DNA from: Microcaldota archaeon
Lineage (GTDB): Archaea; Micrarchaeota; Micrarchaeia; Anstonellales; Anstonellaceae
Direction: 5' to 3'
Length of the DNA stretch: 20,270 bases
Assembly (NCBI GenBank): GCA_023248665.1
Contig: JAHFEC010000004.1
Coordinates: 1-20,270 of the forward strand
Of the stretch, positions 13,367 to 20,270 are shown one piece after another; the first letter of the stretch is position 1, and each line of letters opens with the position of its first letter. The translations under genes and the position numbers were made by a program. The notes under the pieces are model-generated. The model saw only the letters and a list, made by a program, of their open reading frames with translations, was not told the origin of the DNA and did not search any database.

Positions 13367-14617
13367 ATGACCATCAAAGAAGCCGTCGTCCTCGCCGCGG
13401 GAGAAGGCAAGCGCCTCCGCCCGCTCACCTTCACGCGCCCCAAATGCATGATCCAGCTGGCGGGCAAGCCCATCCTCTGGCACGTGCTCTCCAATCTCAA
13501 GAGTGCCGGCGTGCGGCGTGCCGTGGTGGTCGTCAATTACATGGAGGAGACGGTGCGCGAATATTTCAAGACGGACAAAACCGGGCTGGGCCTGTCCGTC
13601 GAATTCATCACGCAGGGGAGCAGATACGGGACCGCGGCCGCATTCGCCGAAGCGGCAGGCAAGATAGACTCGACATTCTATGCCGTGGCCGGAGACGTCA
13701 TCAGCACGCCCAAAGCGCTCGAACAGTTGGGCCGCGGGCACGAGGGGAAGATATCCGCCGTGCTGACCGAGGTGGAGCATCCGGAGCAATACGGCATCGC
13801 CAAGGTGGAAAACGGATTCATCTCGCGCTTCGAGGAAAAACCCGCCAAGCCGCCGGCCAAGGCGCTGGTGAACTGCTCGCTCTATGCCATGGAGCCCCAG
13901 ATGTTCAAGGCGATGGCCGGCGTGAAGAAATCCTCGCGCAACGAATACGAGATGACGGACGTGCTCAAGAGCCAGAAGGTGTGCGCGCTCATAACAGACG
14001 AATACTGGCTGGACATGGGCCTGCCGTGGCAGTTGTTCGACGCCAACAAGTTCCTGCTCTCGCAGATGCCGGAAAAGAGGGGCAAAATCGAGAACAGCAC
14101 GATAAAAGGAAAAGTAGTCATGGAAGAGGGGAGCGAAATCATCGACTCTTATATCGAGGGGCCGCTGTACGTGGGCCAAAACAGCCATATCGGGCCCCAC
14201 TCCTACATCCGGGGCGTGACATCCGTCGGGACCGATTGCGCCATCGGGGATTCGACCACGCTCAAGAATTCCATCCTGTTTGACCACGTCAATGCCAAGC
14301 ACCTGACTTATGTCGGGGATTCCATCGTGGGCTCGGGCTGCAACTTCGGCTCGGCCACGCAGATCGCCAACTTCCGCTTCGACGCCGGCTCGATAAAAGC
14401 CAAGGTGCAGGAAGTCGTCATCGACACGCAGAGAAAGAAGCTGGGGGCCATCATCGGAGACGAGGTGAAGATGGGGGTTCTGTCTTCCGTCATGCCGGGC
14501 AAGATGATTGGCGACCACTGCTGGATCGGCGCGAACGTGATGGTGAGCGAGAACGTGGAAAGGAACACCCTGATCGAGCTGGAGCAGAAATTAAAGATAA
14601 GCAAGATCAAATCCTGA
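13367..14617 (+). CDS. Bifunctional sugar-1-phosphate nucleotidylyltransferase / acetyltransferase (GlmU-like)
   Basis: The 416-aa protein joins a nucleotidyltransferase domain to a left-handed beta-helix. The N terminus has VVLAAGEGKRLRPLTFTRPK, the NTP-binding signature, then GTAAAFAEA and VAGDVI (metal Asp). EHPEQYGIAKVENGFISRFEEKP is typical of glucose-1-phosphate thymidylyltransferase and UDP-GlcNAc pyrophosphorylase types. From about residue 245 hexapeptide repeats start (EGPLYVGQNSHIGPHSYIRG, VGTDCAIGDST, IGDHCWIGANVMV). This architecture is that of archaeal proteins such as Sulfolobus ST0452, which make UDP- or dTDP-sugars for glycans. Substrate cannot be told. There is no Shine-Dalgarno; the AT-rich stretch about 30 nt before the ATG may be a TATA box of a leaderless message. 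The sequons of the lipoprotein at 3857 suggest a cellular use for such sugars. Confidence 0.92.
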   Translation: MTIKEAVVLAAGEGKRLRPLTFTRPKCMIQLAGKPILWHVLSNLKSAGVRRAVVVVNYMEETVREYFKTDKTGLGLSVEFITQGSRYGTAAAFAEAAGKIDSTFYAVAGDVISTPKALEQLGRGHEGKISAVLTEVEHPEQYGIAKVENGFISRFEEKPAKPPAKALVNCSLYAMEPQMFKAMAGVKKSSRNEYEMTDVLKSQKVCALITDEYWLDMGLPWQLFDANKFLLSQMPEKRGKIENSTIKGKVVMEEGSEIIDSYIEGPLYVGQNSHIGPHSYIRGVTSVGTDCAIGDSTTLKNSILFDHVNAKHLTYVGDSIVGSGCNFGSATQIANFRFDAGSIKAKVQEVVIDTQRKKLGAIIGDEVKMGVLSSVMPGKMIGDHCWIGANVMVSENVERNTLIELEQKLKISKIKS

Positions 14618-14641
14618 CCGGTTCTGATGCATCTCGCCTGA

Positions 14642-14650
14642 TTTTAAATC
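14642..14650 (+). promoter_or_regulatory. TATA box of the DUF460 operon
   Basis: TTTTAAATC is centred 26 nt before the ATG at 14672 and no Shine-Dalgarno is present, consistent with a leaderless start. It is the likely promoter for DUF460 and perhaps for the closely spaced genes through aspS. Confidence 0.55.
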
Positions 14651-14671
14651 TCAAGCGCCCTAATCCATCCG

Positions 14672-15844
14672 ATGCCCTATCTCATCATCGGAATCGACCC
14701 CGGAAGCACGGTCGGCGTGGCCGCGCTCGGCCTGGACGGGAAGCCGGCGCATGCCGCCCACATCCAGAACGGCGGCCTGAATGCCGCCGTCGCGCTCATC
14801 GAATCATGGGGCACGCCCTCGCTGATTGCCACCGACGTGAAGCCCGCGCCAGACATGGCCCGCCGGCTGGCCGCCTCCTTCAATGCGCCGCTTTTCGTGC
14901 CCGCGCACCCTTGGCGGGAGGAGGACAAACGGGAGGCCATGCGCCACTTGGAGAGGAATTTCTCTTTTTCGCACGAGAATACGCACGAGCGGGACGCCCT
15001 GTCCGCCGCCGTGCAGGCTTGGCGCGCCCACCAGAACCTGCTGCGCTCAGCCCGGGCGTCGGATGAGAGGCTCGATCCGGAGAAAAAGGAGCGGATTCTC
15101 CACCTCTTGCTCAACGGATACCGCCACGAATTCGCGCGGGAGCAGATGGAGGAGGAAGATGCAAGAAGAGAGCGGAACGGAGCAGGGGATAACGAAGCCT
15201 GGGACGGGAATGCGACGGGAGCGGGCCGGGGCGGCTCGAAGAAAACGCCTTTTGCCCCTTCGGATGCGCGGGAGCGCCTGGCGCTTGAGCGCGCGAACGC
15301 GGAATTGAAGAAGCGCATCGGTTTGCTGGAGAACGAGCGCGACGAGCTGCTCCATCGCATCCGGCTTCTGGAGAACGGGGTGAGGGCGGACTTTACAGGC
15401 AATATGAAATACCGGCGCATGGAACAACGAATCGCCATGCTCGAAAAAAGGCTCGCGTACGAGCATGGGATGAACGCGCACCTGCGCAAGAAGTTGAGGC
15501 AGGCCGAGCGGATCATGCAGGAAGCCGGCCGGGCCGGGAAGAGCGCGCAGATGAGGATGCAAAAGAAACACGAGGAGGCGCAAGCGGCGGGAGGCGCGCC
15601 GGAAGAAGCCCGAGAGCGGATAGGCTCGCGCACGGGTGAGCGAGATGGACGCATGGCCGTCCGCGATGGGCGCACGGGTGAGCGCGATGGGCGCCCGGAT
15701 ACGGGTGAAAAAGCAGGGGCGAAAGACCCGCCATCGCACGGAAATGATGAGGCGAATTTAAAAGGTTTGGATTCGTTCGCCCTGCTGGAAAGCCTGATCC
15801 GCCAATACCGCAAAAACAGGGCGGAGTATTTCAGCAAAGAATGA
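14672..15844 (+). CDS. DUF460/COG2433 family, RNase H-like (RuvC/YqgF) protein with coiled coil
   Basis: The 390-aa protein starts with an RNase H-like domain (about 1-125): IIGIDPGSTVGVAALGLDG gives the first acidic residue (Asp9), ATDVKPAPDMARRLA the second site and ENTHERDALSAAVQAW the last, matching the archaeal COG2433 family of predicted RuvC-like nucleases. The middle (about 195-290) is heptad-like coiled coil, ALERANAELKKRIGLLENER and more. A low-complexity part (about 290-350) with RTGERDGR repeats leads to a short C-terminal helix ending YRKNRAEYFSKE. Family members are, as I recall, usually longer, so the linker may be shortened. Activity has not been shown for the family. It precedes Alba by 21 nt in a probable operon. 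Confidence 0.88.
   Translation: MPYLIIGIDPGSTVGVAALGLDGKPAHAAHIQNGGLNAAVALIESWGTPSLIATDVKPAPDMARRLAASFNAPLFVPAHPWREEDKREAMRHLERNFSFSHENTHERDALSAAVQAWRAHQNLLRSARASDERLDPEKKERILHLLLNGYRHEFAREQMEEEDARRERNGAGDNEAWDGNATGAGRGGSKKTPFAPSDARERLALERANAELKKRIGLLENERDELLHRIRLLENGVRADFTGNMKYRRMEQRIAMLEKRLAYEHGMNAHLRKKLRQAERIMQEAGRAGKSAQMRMQKKHEEAQAAGGAPEEARERIGSRTGERDGRMAVRDGRTGERDGRPDTGEKAGAKDPPSHGNDEANLKGLDSFALLESLIRQYRKNRAEYFSKE
15629..15699 (+). repeat. Degenerate tandem repeat coding RTGERDGR
   Basis: CGCACGGGTGAGCGAGATGG (from 15629) recurs as CGCACGGGTGAGCGCGATGG (from 15671), with CCGCGATGGGC copies between and after. The repeat is in the reading frame and gives a charged, presumably unstructured linker. 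It may be a slippage-prone stretch. Confidence 0.6.
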
Positions 15845-15865
15845 GCAACATCGGAAGGTGGGAAC

Positions 15866-16318
15866 ATGACCGACGCACAAGACCAGACCATGCCGCAAGA
15901 GGGTGGAACTCCGATGCCTCAGACGCCTGCCGAAAGCAAGCCGGCTCATACGGGCCAGCAGGCACTGCTTCCGAACGAGGGCGGCGCGGGCCGCCAGACT
16001 GCCCAAAAACCGGCCGGCGCAAGCGCGCCCAAGCGGGAATTCAAGCCCAGGGAAGAGAACACCATATTCATCGGGAGGAAAAGCACCATGGGCTACGTCT
16101 TGGCCGTGGTGACCCAGTTCCAGCACGGCTCGCCGCACGTGAAAGTCAAGGCCAGAGGAAAGCTCATCTCGGTCGCCGTGGACGTGGCCGAGATCGCACG
16201 CCGGCGCTTCCTGCCGGACGTGAAGGTCGGCCCCATCTCCATCCAGACGGAAGATTTGGAGAACGAGGATGGCAGCCGCTCCAAAGTGTCCTCCATCGAG
16301 ATTATGCTCGTCAAATAG
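15866..16318 (+). CDS. albA: Alba DNA/RNA-binding protein with a disordered N-terminal extension
   Basis: The 150-aa protein ends in a full Alba domain (about 64-150). NTIFIGRKSTMGYVLAVVTQ matches the lysine-pair nucleic-acid site of Sulfolobus Alba (GKK becomes GRK: Arg71, Lys72), and VKARGKLISVAVDVAEIARRRFLP and the RSKVSSIEIML strand complete the fold. Alba packs DNA or binds RNA as a dimer, often controlled by lysine acetylation. The first 60 residues are Pro, Gln, Gly and Ala rich and are longer than in standard Alba (about 90 aa). AAGGTGG precedes the ATG. Flanked by the DUF460 gene and a KH-domain protein, it sits in an information-processing string. The extension may mediate condensate formation or protein contacts; that is inference. 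Confidence 0.95.
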   Translation: MTDAQDQTMPQEGGTPMPQTPAESKPAHTGQQALLPNEGGAGRQTAQKPAGASAPKREFKPREENTIFIGRKSTMGYVLAVVTQFQHGSPHVKVKARGKLISVAVDVAEIARRRFLPDVKVGPISIQTEDLENEDGSRSKVSSIEIMLVK

Positions 16319-16393
16319 GAGCGGCATCGGCGCTAAAGTTCATGGCAGGCGGAGGAAGCCGAGGGGCTTTTCGACGCGGCTCGGGGGAGGATT

Positions 16394-16891
16394 GTGAAAA
16401 CGCCCATCTGCGATTCATGCGCATGGTCCGAGGAGCTCTGCCCGGACTGCCGCCACAATCTCGCGAGCGGCCGGATCAGCCCGCTCGACGTCGAGGTCTC
16501 GCAGATACTGCACAAGATCAACGAGAAGCACAACATCTCGGCCGCGAGCTTCTGCAAGGCCGTGTCCCTGGGCGAGGCGGTGTTCGTCTTCACCGAAGGC
16601 GAGGTCGGGCTTCTCATCGGGCGCGAAGGCAAGGTCGTCTCGGCCCTCTCCTCGGCGCTGGGGAGGCGGGTGCGCATCGTGCAGAAAAGCCCGGACGTGA
16701 AGAAAGCCATCGCCGACCTGATCGCGCCCGCACGCCTTCTGGGCATCAACAGCGTCTGGACGGCCGGGAAGGAGATCGTGCGCCTGCGCATCGCAAAAGA
16801 GGAGAAAGACCGCATCGCGCTCAAAGAGGAGACCTTGGCCGAGATCGCCGGCAGTTTTATAGGAAAGCCGGTGCAAATCGCATATGAATAG
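16394..16891 (+). CDS. KH-domain RNA-binding protein with N-terminal Cys4 zinc site
   Basis: The 165-aa protein opens with CDSCAWSEELCPDC (Cys6, Cys9, Cys16, Cys19), a probable zinc site. A KH domain follows with the GxxG loop GREG (76-79) in GEVGLLIGREGKVVSALSSA and strand RRVRIVQKSP. A C-terminal part of about 60 residues, EIVRLRIAKEEKD and IAGSFIGKPVQIAYE, may be a second degenerate KH-like unit. This resembles archaeal NusA-like/KH proteins of transcription or RNA metabolism. The start is GTG at 16394, with GGGGAGGA just upstream. It sits 75 nt after Alba and 32 nt before aspS, so probably in one operon. Exact role is not known. Confidence 0.85.
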   Translation: MKTPICDSCAWSEELCPDCRHNLASGRISPLDVEVSQILHKINEKHNISAASFCKAVSLGEAVFVFTEGEVGLLIGREGKVVSALSSALGRRVRIVQKSPDVKKAIADLIAPARLLGINSVWTAGKEIVRLRIAKEEKDRIALKEETLAEIAGSFIGKPVQIAYE

Positions 16892-16923
16892 CGCATATCC
16901 AGCATTTCAAAGAGGCTTTGCCC

Positions 16924-18216
16924 ATGATTCGGACACATTATATCAAGGACGCCAAAGGCAGGATCGGGGAGGATATCACCCTCGCCGGCTGGGTGCACGA
17001 CACCCGGGACATCGGCAAGGTCAGATTCCTCATCTTGCGGGACAAGAGCGGGCTCATCCAGCTGTTCGCCAAGAAGGGCGCGGTGGACGACGCCGTGTTC
17101 GAGCAGATGGTGCACCCGCGCGAGACCGTGCTGGCCGTCAAAGGCCATACGGTGGCCTCGAAGATCGCCAGCGGGGGGGTGGAATTCGCGCCCTCGTCCA
17201 TCGAAGTGCTTTCGGTTCCGGAAGTGAAGATCCCGCTGGATTTGACCGGCAAGGTGCCGGCCGAACTGGACGTTCGGCTGGACAACCGGTACGTGGATTT
17301 GCGCGCCCCGCGCACGCGGGCCATATTCACGATCCGGGCCAAGGCCGCACAGGCCTTCCGCCAGTCGCTCATCTCGCAGGGGTTCGAGGAGATGCACCCG
17401 ACCTGCCTGGCGGCGGCGGCCACGGAAGGGGGCGCGGACGTTTTTTCCGTCAAATACTTCGAGAAGGAGGCGACGCTGGTGCAGTCGCCCCAGTTCTACA
17501 AGCAGTTCGCTGTGGTGGGCGGCATGGACAAGGTGTTCATGACCACGCCGGTGTTCCGGGCCGAGAAGCACAACACGCTCACGCATTTGAACGAAGTGCT
17601 CCAGATGGACGCGGAGATGGGCTTCGCGGACGACAATGACGCGCTGGACGCGCTGGAGCGGACTTTCCTTGACATCTTGCAGGTGGTGGCCATCGAATGC
17701 AAGGAGGAGCTGGAGCTGCTCAATTCGCCGCTTAACGTGCCCGCGAAAGTGCCCCGCCTGACCTATTCGGAATTGGTGGACAAATTGAACTCCGCCGACG
17801 TGAAGATGGAATGGGGCGAGGATTTCGACACGGCCAAGGAGGCGAAACTGGCCGAACTTACCGGGCAGGAGGCGTTCTTCATCACGCGCTGGCCGACGGC
17901 CTTGCGCGCATTCTATTCCATGCCGCTTGAAGAAAATGACGAAATATGCAAAGCATATGATTTGGAATACAGGGGGAGGGAAATCTCCTCCGGGGCGCAG
18001 CGTATCCACGTGCCGGCATTGCTCATCGAGCAGCTCAAGAAGCGCGGCCTCGAGCCGAAATCATTTGAATTCTACATCAACGCTTTTCGCATGGGCGCGC
18101 CGCCGCACGCGGGCTGGTCGATTGGTTTGGAACGGCTCGTGATGAAGATGTGCAATTTGCACAATATTCGCGAAGCCGTGATGTTCCCGAGGGACCGGAC
18201 GAGATTGACGCCGTAA
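16924..18216 (+). CDS. aspS: Aspartyl-tRNA synthetase, archaeal type, possibly non-discriminating
   Basis: The 430-aa class II synthetase charges tRNA-Asp, and perhaps tRNA-Asn, with aspartate. The N-terminal OB-fold anticodon domain has AGWVHDTRDIGKVRFLILRD. The catalytic core shows TATEGG-type AATEGGADVF, motif 2 PVFRAEKHNTLTHLNE and motif 3 MPPH-like APPHAGWSIGLERL, ending RDRTRLTP as archaeal enzymes do. At the position where Asp-specific Thermococcus AspRS has Trp26, this protein has His25, a known feature of non-discriminating enzymes; the Lys85 position has Ser83 (IASGG). I choose the ATG at 16924 over TTG 16918: AGAGG lies 8 nt upstream and homology starts there. If non-discriminating, Asn-tRNA(Asn) is made by GatCAB amidation. 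Confidence 0.96.
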   Translation: MIRTHYIKDAKGRIGEDITLAGWVHDTRDIGKVRFLILRDKSGLIQLFAKKGAVDDAVFEQMVHPRETVLAVKGHTVASKIASGGVEFAPSSIEVLSVPEVKIPLDLTGKVPAELDVRLDNRYVDLRAPRTRAIFTIRAKAAQAFRQSLISQGFEEMHPTCLAAAATEGGADVFSVKYFEKEATLVQSPQFYKQFAVVGGMDKVFMTTPVFRAEKHNTLTHLNEVLQMDAEMGFADDNDALDALERTFLDILQVVAIECKEELELLNSPLNVPAKVPRLTYSELVDKLNSADVKMEWGEDFDTAKEAKLAELTGQEAFFITRWPTALRAFYSMPLEENDEICKAYDLEYRGREISSGAQRIHVPALLIEQLKKRGLEPKSFEFYINAFRMGAPPHAGWSIGLERLVMKMCNLHNIREAVMFPRDRTRLTP

Positions 18217-18439
18217 ATATAAAGCGGCGGACTTTTCCGGGCAACCGCCAGACTTTACGGCCAAAGCGCGGATGCGCACCCAAGATGCCTAACTCATCTG
18301 CTTAATCCAAGTTAAGTAAAACTCAATTTTGCTTGACTTAAGCCCATTCTGCAATCCGCATAAATCATGCATTACTGATATATACTTTCATATTTTACCA
18401 ATGCAAACTATTATATATTACTAATGCACAACTTAGACC
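18217..18439. other. AT-rich intergenic region with imperfect inverted repeats
   Basis: This stretch is much richer in A+T than the genes to its left. GGCGG (18224-18228) with CCGCC (18245-18249) encloses a possible hairpin just after aspS. Further on CTTAATCCAAG and CTTGACTTAAG are imperfectly inverted around an AT-rich centre. The last 60 bases hold the promoter of the ATPase gene. I see no RNA gene. Confidence 0.4.
18411..18420 (+). promoter_or_regulatory. TATA box of the DUF4143 ATPase gene
   Basis: TTATATATTA is centred about 25 nt before the ATG at 18440; no Shine-Dalgarno lies between, so a leaderless transcript is expected. Confidence 0.55.
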
Positions 18440-19657
18440 ATGGTTCTCAAGCAAACCCTGCGGGACGTCGCAAAATCCCAGGCTGTCGACCTGGCCAAGC
18501 TGGAGCTGGGCACCAAGCGCGGGCTGCTGGACAAAATCGACCCCAAGCTGCCCTTCGCCATCGTGCTCTCGGGTGTGCGCCGGGGCGGGAAAAGCACGCT
18601 CTTGCACCAGCTCATGAAAAGGACTAAAATCCAATATTACTTCAATTTCGAGGATTCGCGTATCGCCGGCTTTGAATTGGGCGATTTCGAGCAACTGGAT
18701 GAGGTTTTACGCGAGGAGTTCGGAGAGGGCGGCATTTACTTCTTCGACGAAATCCAGAACGTGGACAAATGGGAGCTTTTCGTGCGTACCCGCCTGGACA
18801 AGGGTCAGCATTTCGTCATCACCGGCTCCAACGCCTCTCTCCTGAGCGCCGAGCTTGGCACACGGTTGACTGGCCGGCATCTGCGGGCCGAGCTATTCCC
18901 ATTCTCTTACACCGAATTCCTTGCCTTCAGCCGCCTGCCGGCCGGCAAGGGCTCTTTTGAGCAGTATTTGAAGAAAGGAGGTTTCCCCCAATACCTCCAA
19001 ACCGGGCGGGCCGATGTCTTGCAGGAGCTTCTGCAAAACATTCTGCTACGAGACATAGCTGTGAGGCACCAAATTCGTAATGTAAAAACTCTAAGGGAAA
19101 TGGCGGTCTTTCTTCTCTCCAATGTCGGCAAGGATTTCTCCCATAACTCCTTAGCCAAGACTTTCTCCCTTGGTTCGGCCAACACGGTCATGGACTGGAT
19201 ATCGTTTTTCGAGGACAGCTATCTGCTTTTCTCACTTCCAAAATTCGATTATTCGCTCAAAAAGCAAACCGTCAATGCCCGCAAGATTTATGCCATCGAC
19301 AACGGGATGGTTGCGGTGAACTCGGCCTCATTCACGGCCGACCAGGGCCGGATGCTTGAAAATGCAGTATTCCTGCATTTGAGAATGAAATACGGTGCCG
19401 ACAGCATCTTCTATTTCAGGGAGAAAGGAGAATGCGATTTTCTGGTGAGGGAGAAGAACAAGATAACCCAAGCCGTGCAGGTCTGCCAGGAACTGCATGA
19501 AAACGACAAGGCGCGGGAGATTGACGGGCTGGTTGAAGCGATGGAGAAATTTAATCTTGTTGAAGGGGTTATCATCACTTTGGACCAGGAGGACAAGTTG
19601 AAGGTTGATGGGAAGTCCATTGCGCTGATTCCGGCTTGGAAATGGATGGGAGAATAG
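18440..19657 (+). CDS. AAA-type ATPase with DUF4143 domain
   Basis: The 405-aa protein joins an AAA_14 ATPase to a DUF4143 C terminus. Walker A is GVRRGGKST (45-53), Walker B GIYFFDEIQN (about 98-107), and sensor ITGSNASLL (127-135), followed by the conserved GTRLTGR. The C-terminal half (about 175-375) has the winged-helix stretch ending in FFEDSYLLFSLPKFDYS and a nuclease-like GECDFLVREKN...AVQVCQEL motif, where archaeal members often have QVC instead of EVK. These ATPases are widespread in archaea as variable, often horizontally moved genes; roles are largely undetermined. The gene is lower in GC than its left neighbours and has a leaderless promoter, so acquisition is plausible. It ends near a convergent open frame of uncertain status. 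Confidence 0.9.
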   Translation: MVLKQTLRDVAKSQAVDLAKLELGTKRGLLDKIDPKLPFAIVLSGVRRGGKSTLLHQLMKRTKIQYYFNFEDSRIAGFELGDFEQLDEVLREEFGEGGIYFFDEIQNVDKWELFVRTRLDKGQHFVITGSNASLLSAELGTRLTGRHLRAELFPFSYTEFLAFSRLPAGKGSFEQYLKKGGFPQYLQTGRADVLQELLQNILLRDIAVRHQIRNVKTLREMAVFLLSNVGKDFSHNSLAKTFSLGSANTVMDWISFFEDSYLLFSLPKFDYSLKKQTVNARKIYAIDNGMVAVNSASFTADQGRMLENAVFLHLRMKYGADSIFYFREKGECDFLVREKNKITQAVQVCQELHENDKAREIDGLVEAMEKFNLVEGVIITLDQEDKLKVDGKSIALIPAWKWMGE

Positions 19658-19979
19658 CATTTTTGGGATTAGAGTCTGTCAAAAGAGCCTTAACCTGATG
19701 ACCTCCCTCAAGTGCCAGAGGTTCCTCCATCCGCTCGGGCTGAAGGGTTGGAATTTGGGAACCGAGAGGCACGCCGATTACCATCCAGGAGCCAGAACCC
19801 GTCCCAACCACAGAGACGTCGCCTGCATAACCGATTGGAGCGCTTTGAACGATAGGGGAGATGTTGCCTGAAAATGAAGCAGGGCGGTTGAATTCCCAAA
19901 CCTGGCCAGATTTCATTAGTAATTCATACTCCTCTTCTGAGACGGGCTCGGCGATATTGGTTTTTGGATTGCGCCGACC
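19658..19979 (-). pseudogene. Possible coding remnant or readthrough extension downstream of the AbrB-type gene
   Basis: On the minus strand, directly after the TGA of the AbrB-type gene and in the same frame, about 107 codons stay open: GRRNPKTNIAEPVSEEE then YELLMKSGQVWEFNRP, and a Gly/Ser/Val/Ile-rich part. Codon pattern looks coding-like but no family is recognised. A separate ATG exists at 19916. The frame continues into the 3' end of the convergent ATPase gene to 19575. It could be a disrupted second half, a separate small gene, or chance. Confidence 0.3.
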
Positions 19980-20207
19980 TCAACCATCGAGCGACGGTAA
20001 TGACGCAAGATATCTAGCCCAGCTAAATTCTTCCCGCTCTTCGTCTTCAATCCTGCGCAGTTTTCTTAGGCGGCGCAAAAGGATGTCCTTGCCGTCCTCT
20101 TCCACCAAGAAGCTCTCCCCACCAGCCAGCCCCAGCCTGTCGCGAACCCATTTCGGGAGCGTAATCTGGCCATCGGCGCTCATCTTCACTTTCGATTCAT
20201 CTGACAT
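19980..20207 (-). CDS. AbrB/SpoVT-type DNA-binding regulator (antitoxin-like)
   Basis: The 75-aa protein has a swapped-hairpin AbrB domain in its first 50 residues: KVKMSADGQITLPKWVRDRLGLAGGESFLVEEDGKDILLRR, with the usual Gly-Gln-Ile-Thr-Leu-Pro and Leu-Gly-Leu-Ala-Gly-Gly positions. The charged tail RKLRRIEDEEREEF leads to a short end, SWARYLASLPSLDG. GAGGTGG lies 4-5 nt before the ATG. Such proteins act as repressors or antitoxins, but no PIN, Doc or other toxin is recognised next to it in the window; a partner might lie beyond the right edge or in the open frame downstream. Confidence 0.8.
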   Translation of the reverse strand: MSDESKVKMSADGQITLPKWVRDRLGLAGGESFLVEEDGKDILLRRLRKLRRIEDEEREEFSWARYLASLPSLDG

Positions 20208-20270
20208 CCGACCACCTCATCAGATGTTCGGGGCGCAAGGGTAAGATTAGGGAAAGTGCAGAATTTGGCA

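Noticed and set aside
1..20270. CRISPR array, insertion sequence, integrase or phage genes
   Set aside because: No regularly spaced direct repeats, transposase or integrase motifs were seen on either strand.

Overview
The window is a gene-dense, mostly GC-rich stretch that reads as an archaeal chromosome, quite possibly of a small-genome (DPANN-type) lineage, although the phylum cannot be fixed from this sequence alone. Archaeal signs are an Alba chromatin protein, an archaeal-type aspartyl-tRNA synthetase, a COG2433/DUF460 RuvC-like protein, a tRNA-Asn interrupted at the canonical 37/38 site, TATA boxes about 25-28 nt upstream of several start codons with no Shine-Dalgarno (leaderless genes), and otherwise GAGGTG-type Shine-Dalgarno sites. 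Several enzymes look bacterial in type (MetK, AhpC-like peroxiredoxin, NfsB-like nitroreductase, Amidase_2), which points to past gene acquisition.

Layout. 1-227: the 3' part of a tRNA that enters from the left, then two large inverted-repeat structures (59-118 and 120-196) unexplained by any gene. 228-2962: malic enzyme and a class II fumarase/aspartase, divergent, a C4-acid to pyruvate module. 2965-3049: tRNA-Leu(UAG). 3095-5071: a nitroreductase divergent from a cysteine-repeat lipoprotein. 5072-5278: a long imperfect hairpin, then a small unknown ORF. 5661-7692 (minus): peroxiredoxin, a cysteine-bearing ArsR-like regulator and a PfkB-family (adenosine-kinase-like) kinase. 7835-11852: S-adenosylhomocysteine hydrolase, an unrecognised 266-aa protein, an HTH-CBS regulator and methionine adenosyltransferase. 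11870-12927 (minus): a peptidoglycan-amidase-fold protein and the intron-containing tRNA-Asn(GUU). 13026-14617: a SemiSWEET-like membrane protein and a sugar-1-phosphate nucleotidylyltransferase. 14672-18216: DUF460, Alba, KH-domain protein and AspRS, an information-processing string. 18217-20270: an AT-richer segment with a DUF4143 ATPase, an AbrB-type regulator and a possible coding remnant, likely a more mobile part.

Togetherness. The clearest functional theme is the methyl cycle: MetK makes S-adenosylmethionine, SAH hydrolase splits its by-product into homocysteine and adenosine, and the neighbouring PfkB kinase may remove adenosine, while a CBS-domain regulator (a fold that often binds adenosyl ligands) sits directly upstream of metK. 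A second theme is translation: the AspRS has His where Asp-specific archaeal enzymes have Trp, suggesting it may also charge the tRNA-Asn encoded 4 kb upstream. The most puzzling sequence features are the branched inverted-repeat element at 59-196, the cysteine-repeat lipoprotein and the archaeal amidase.
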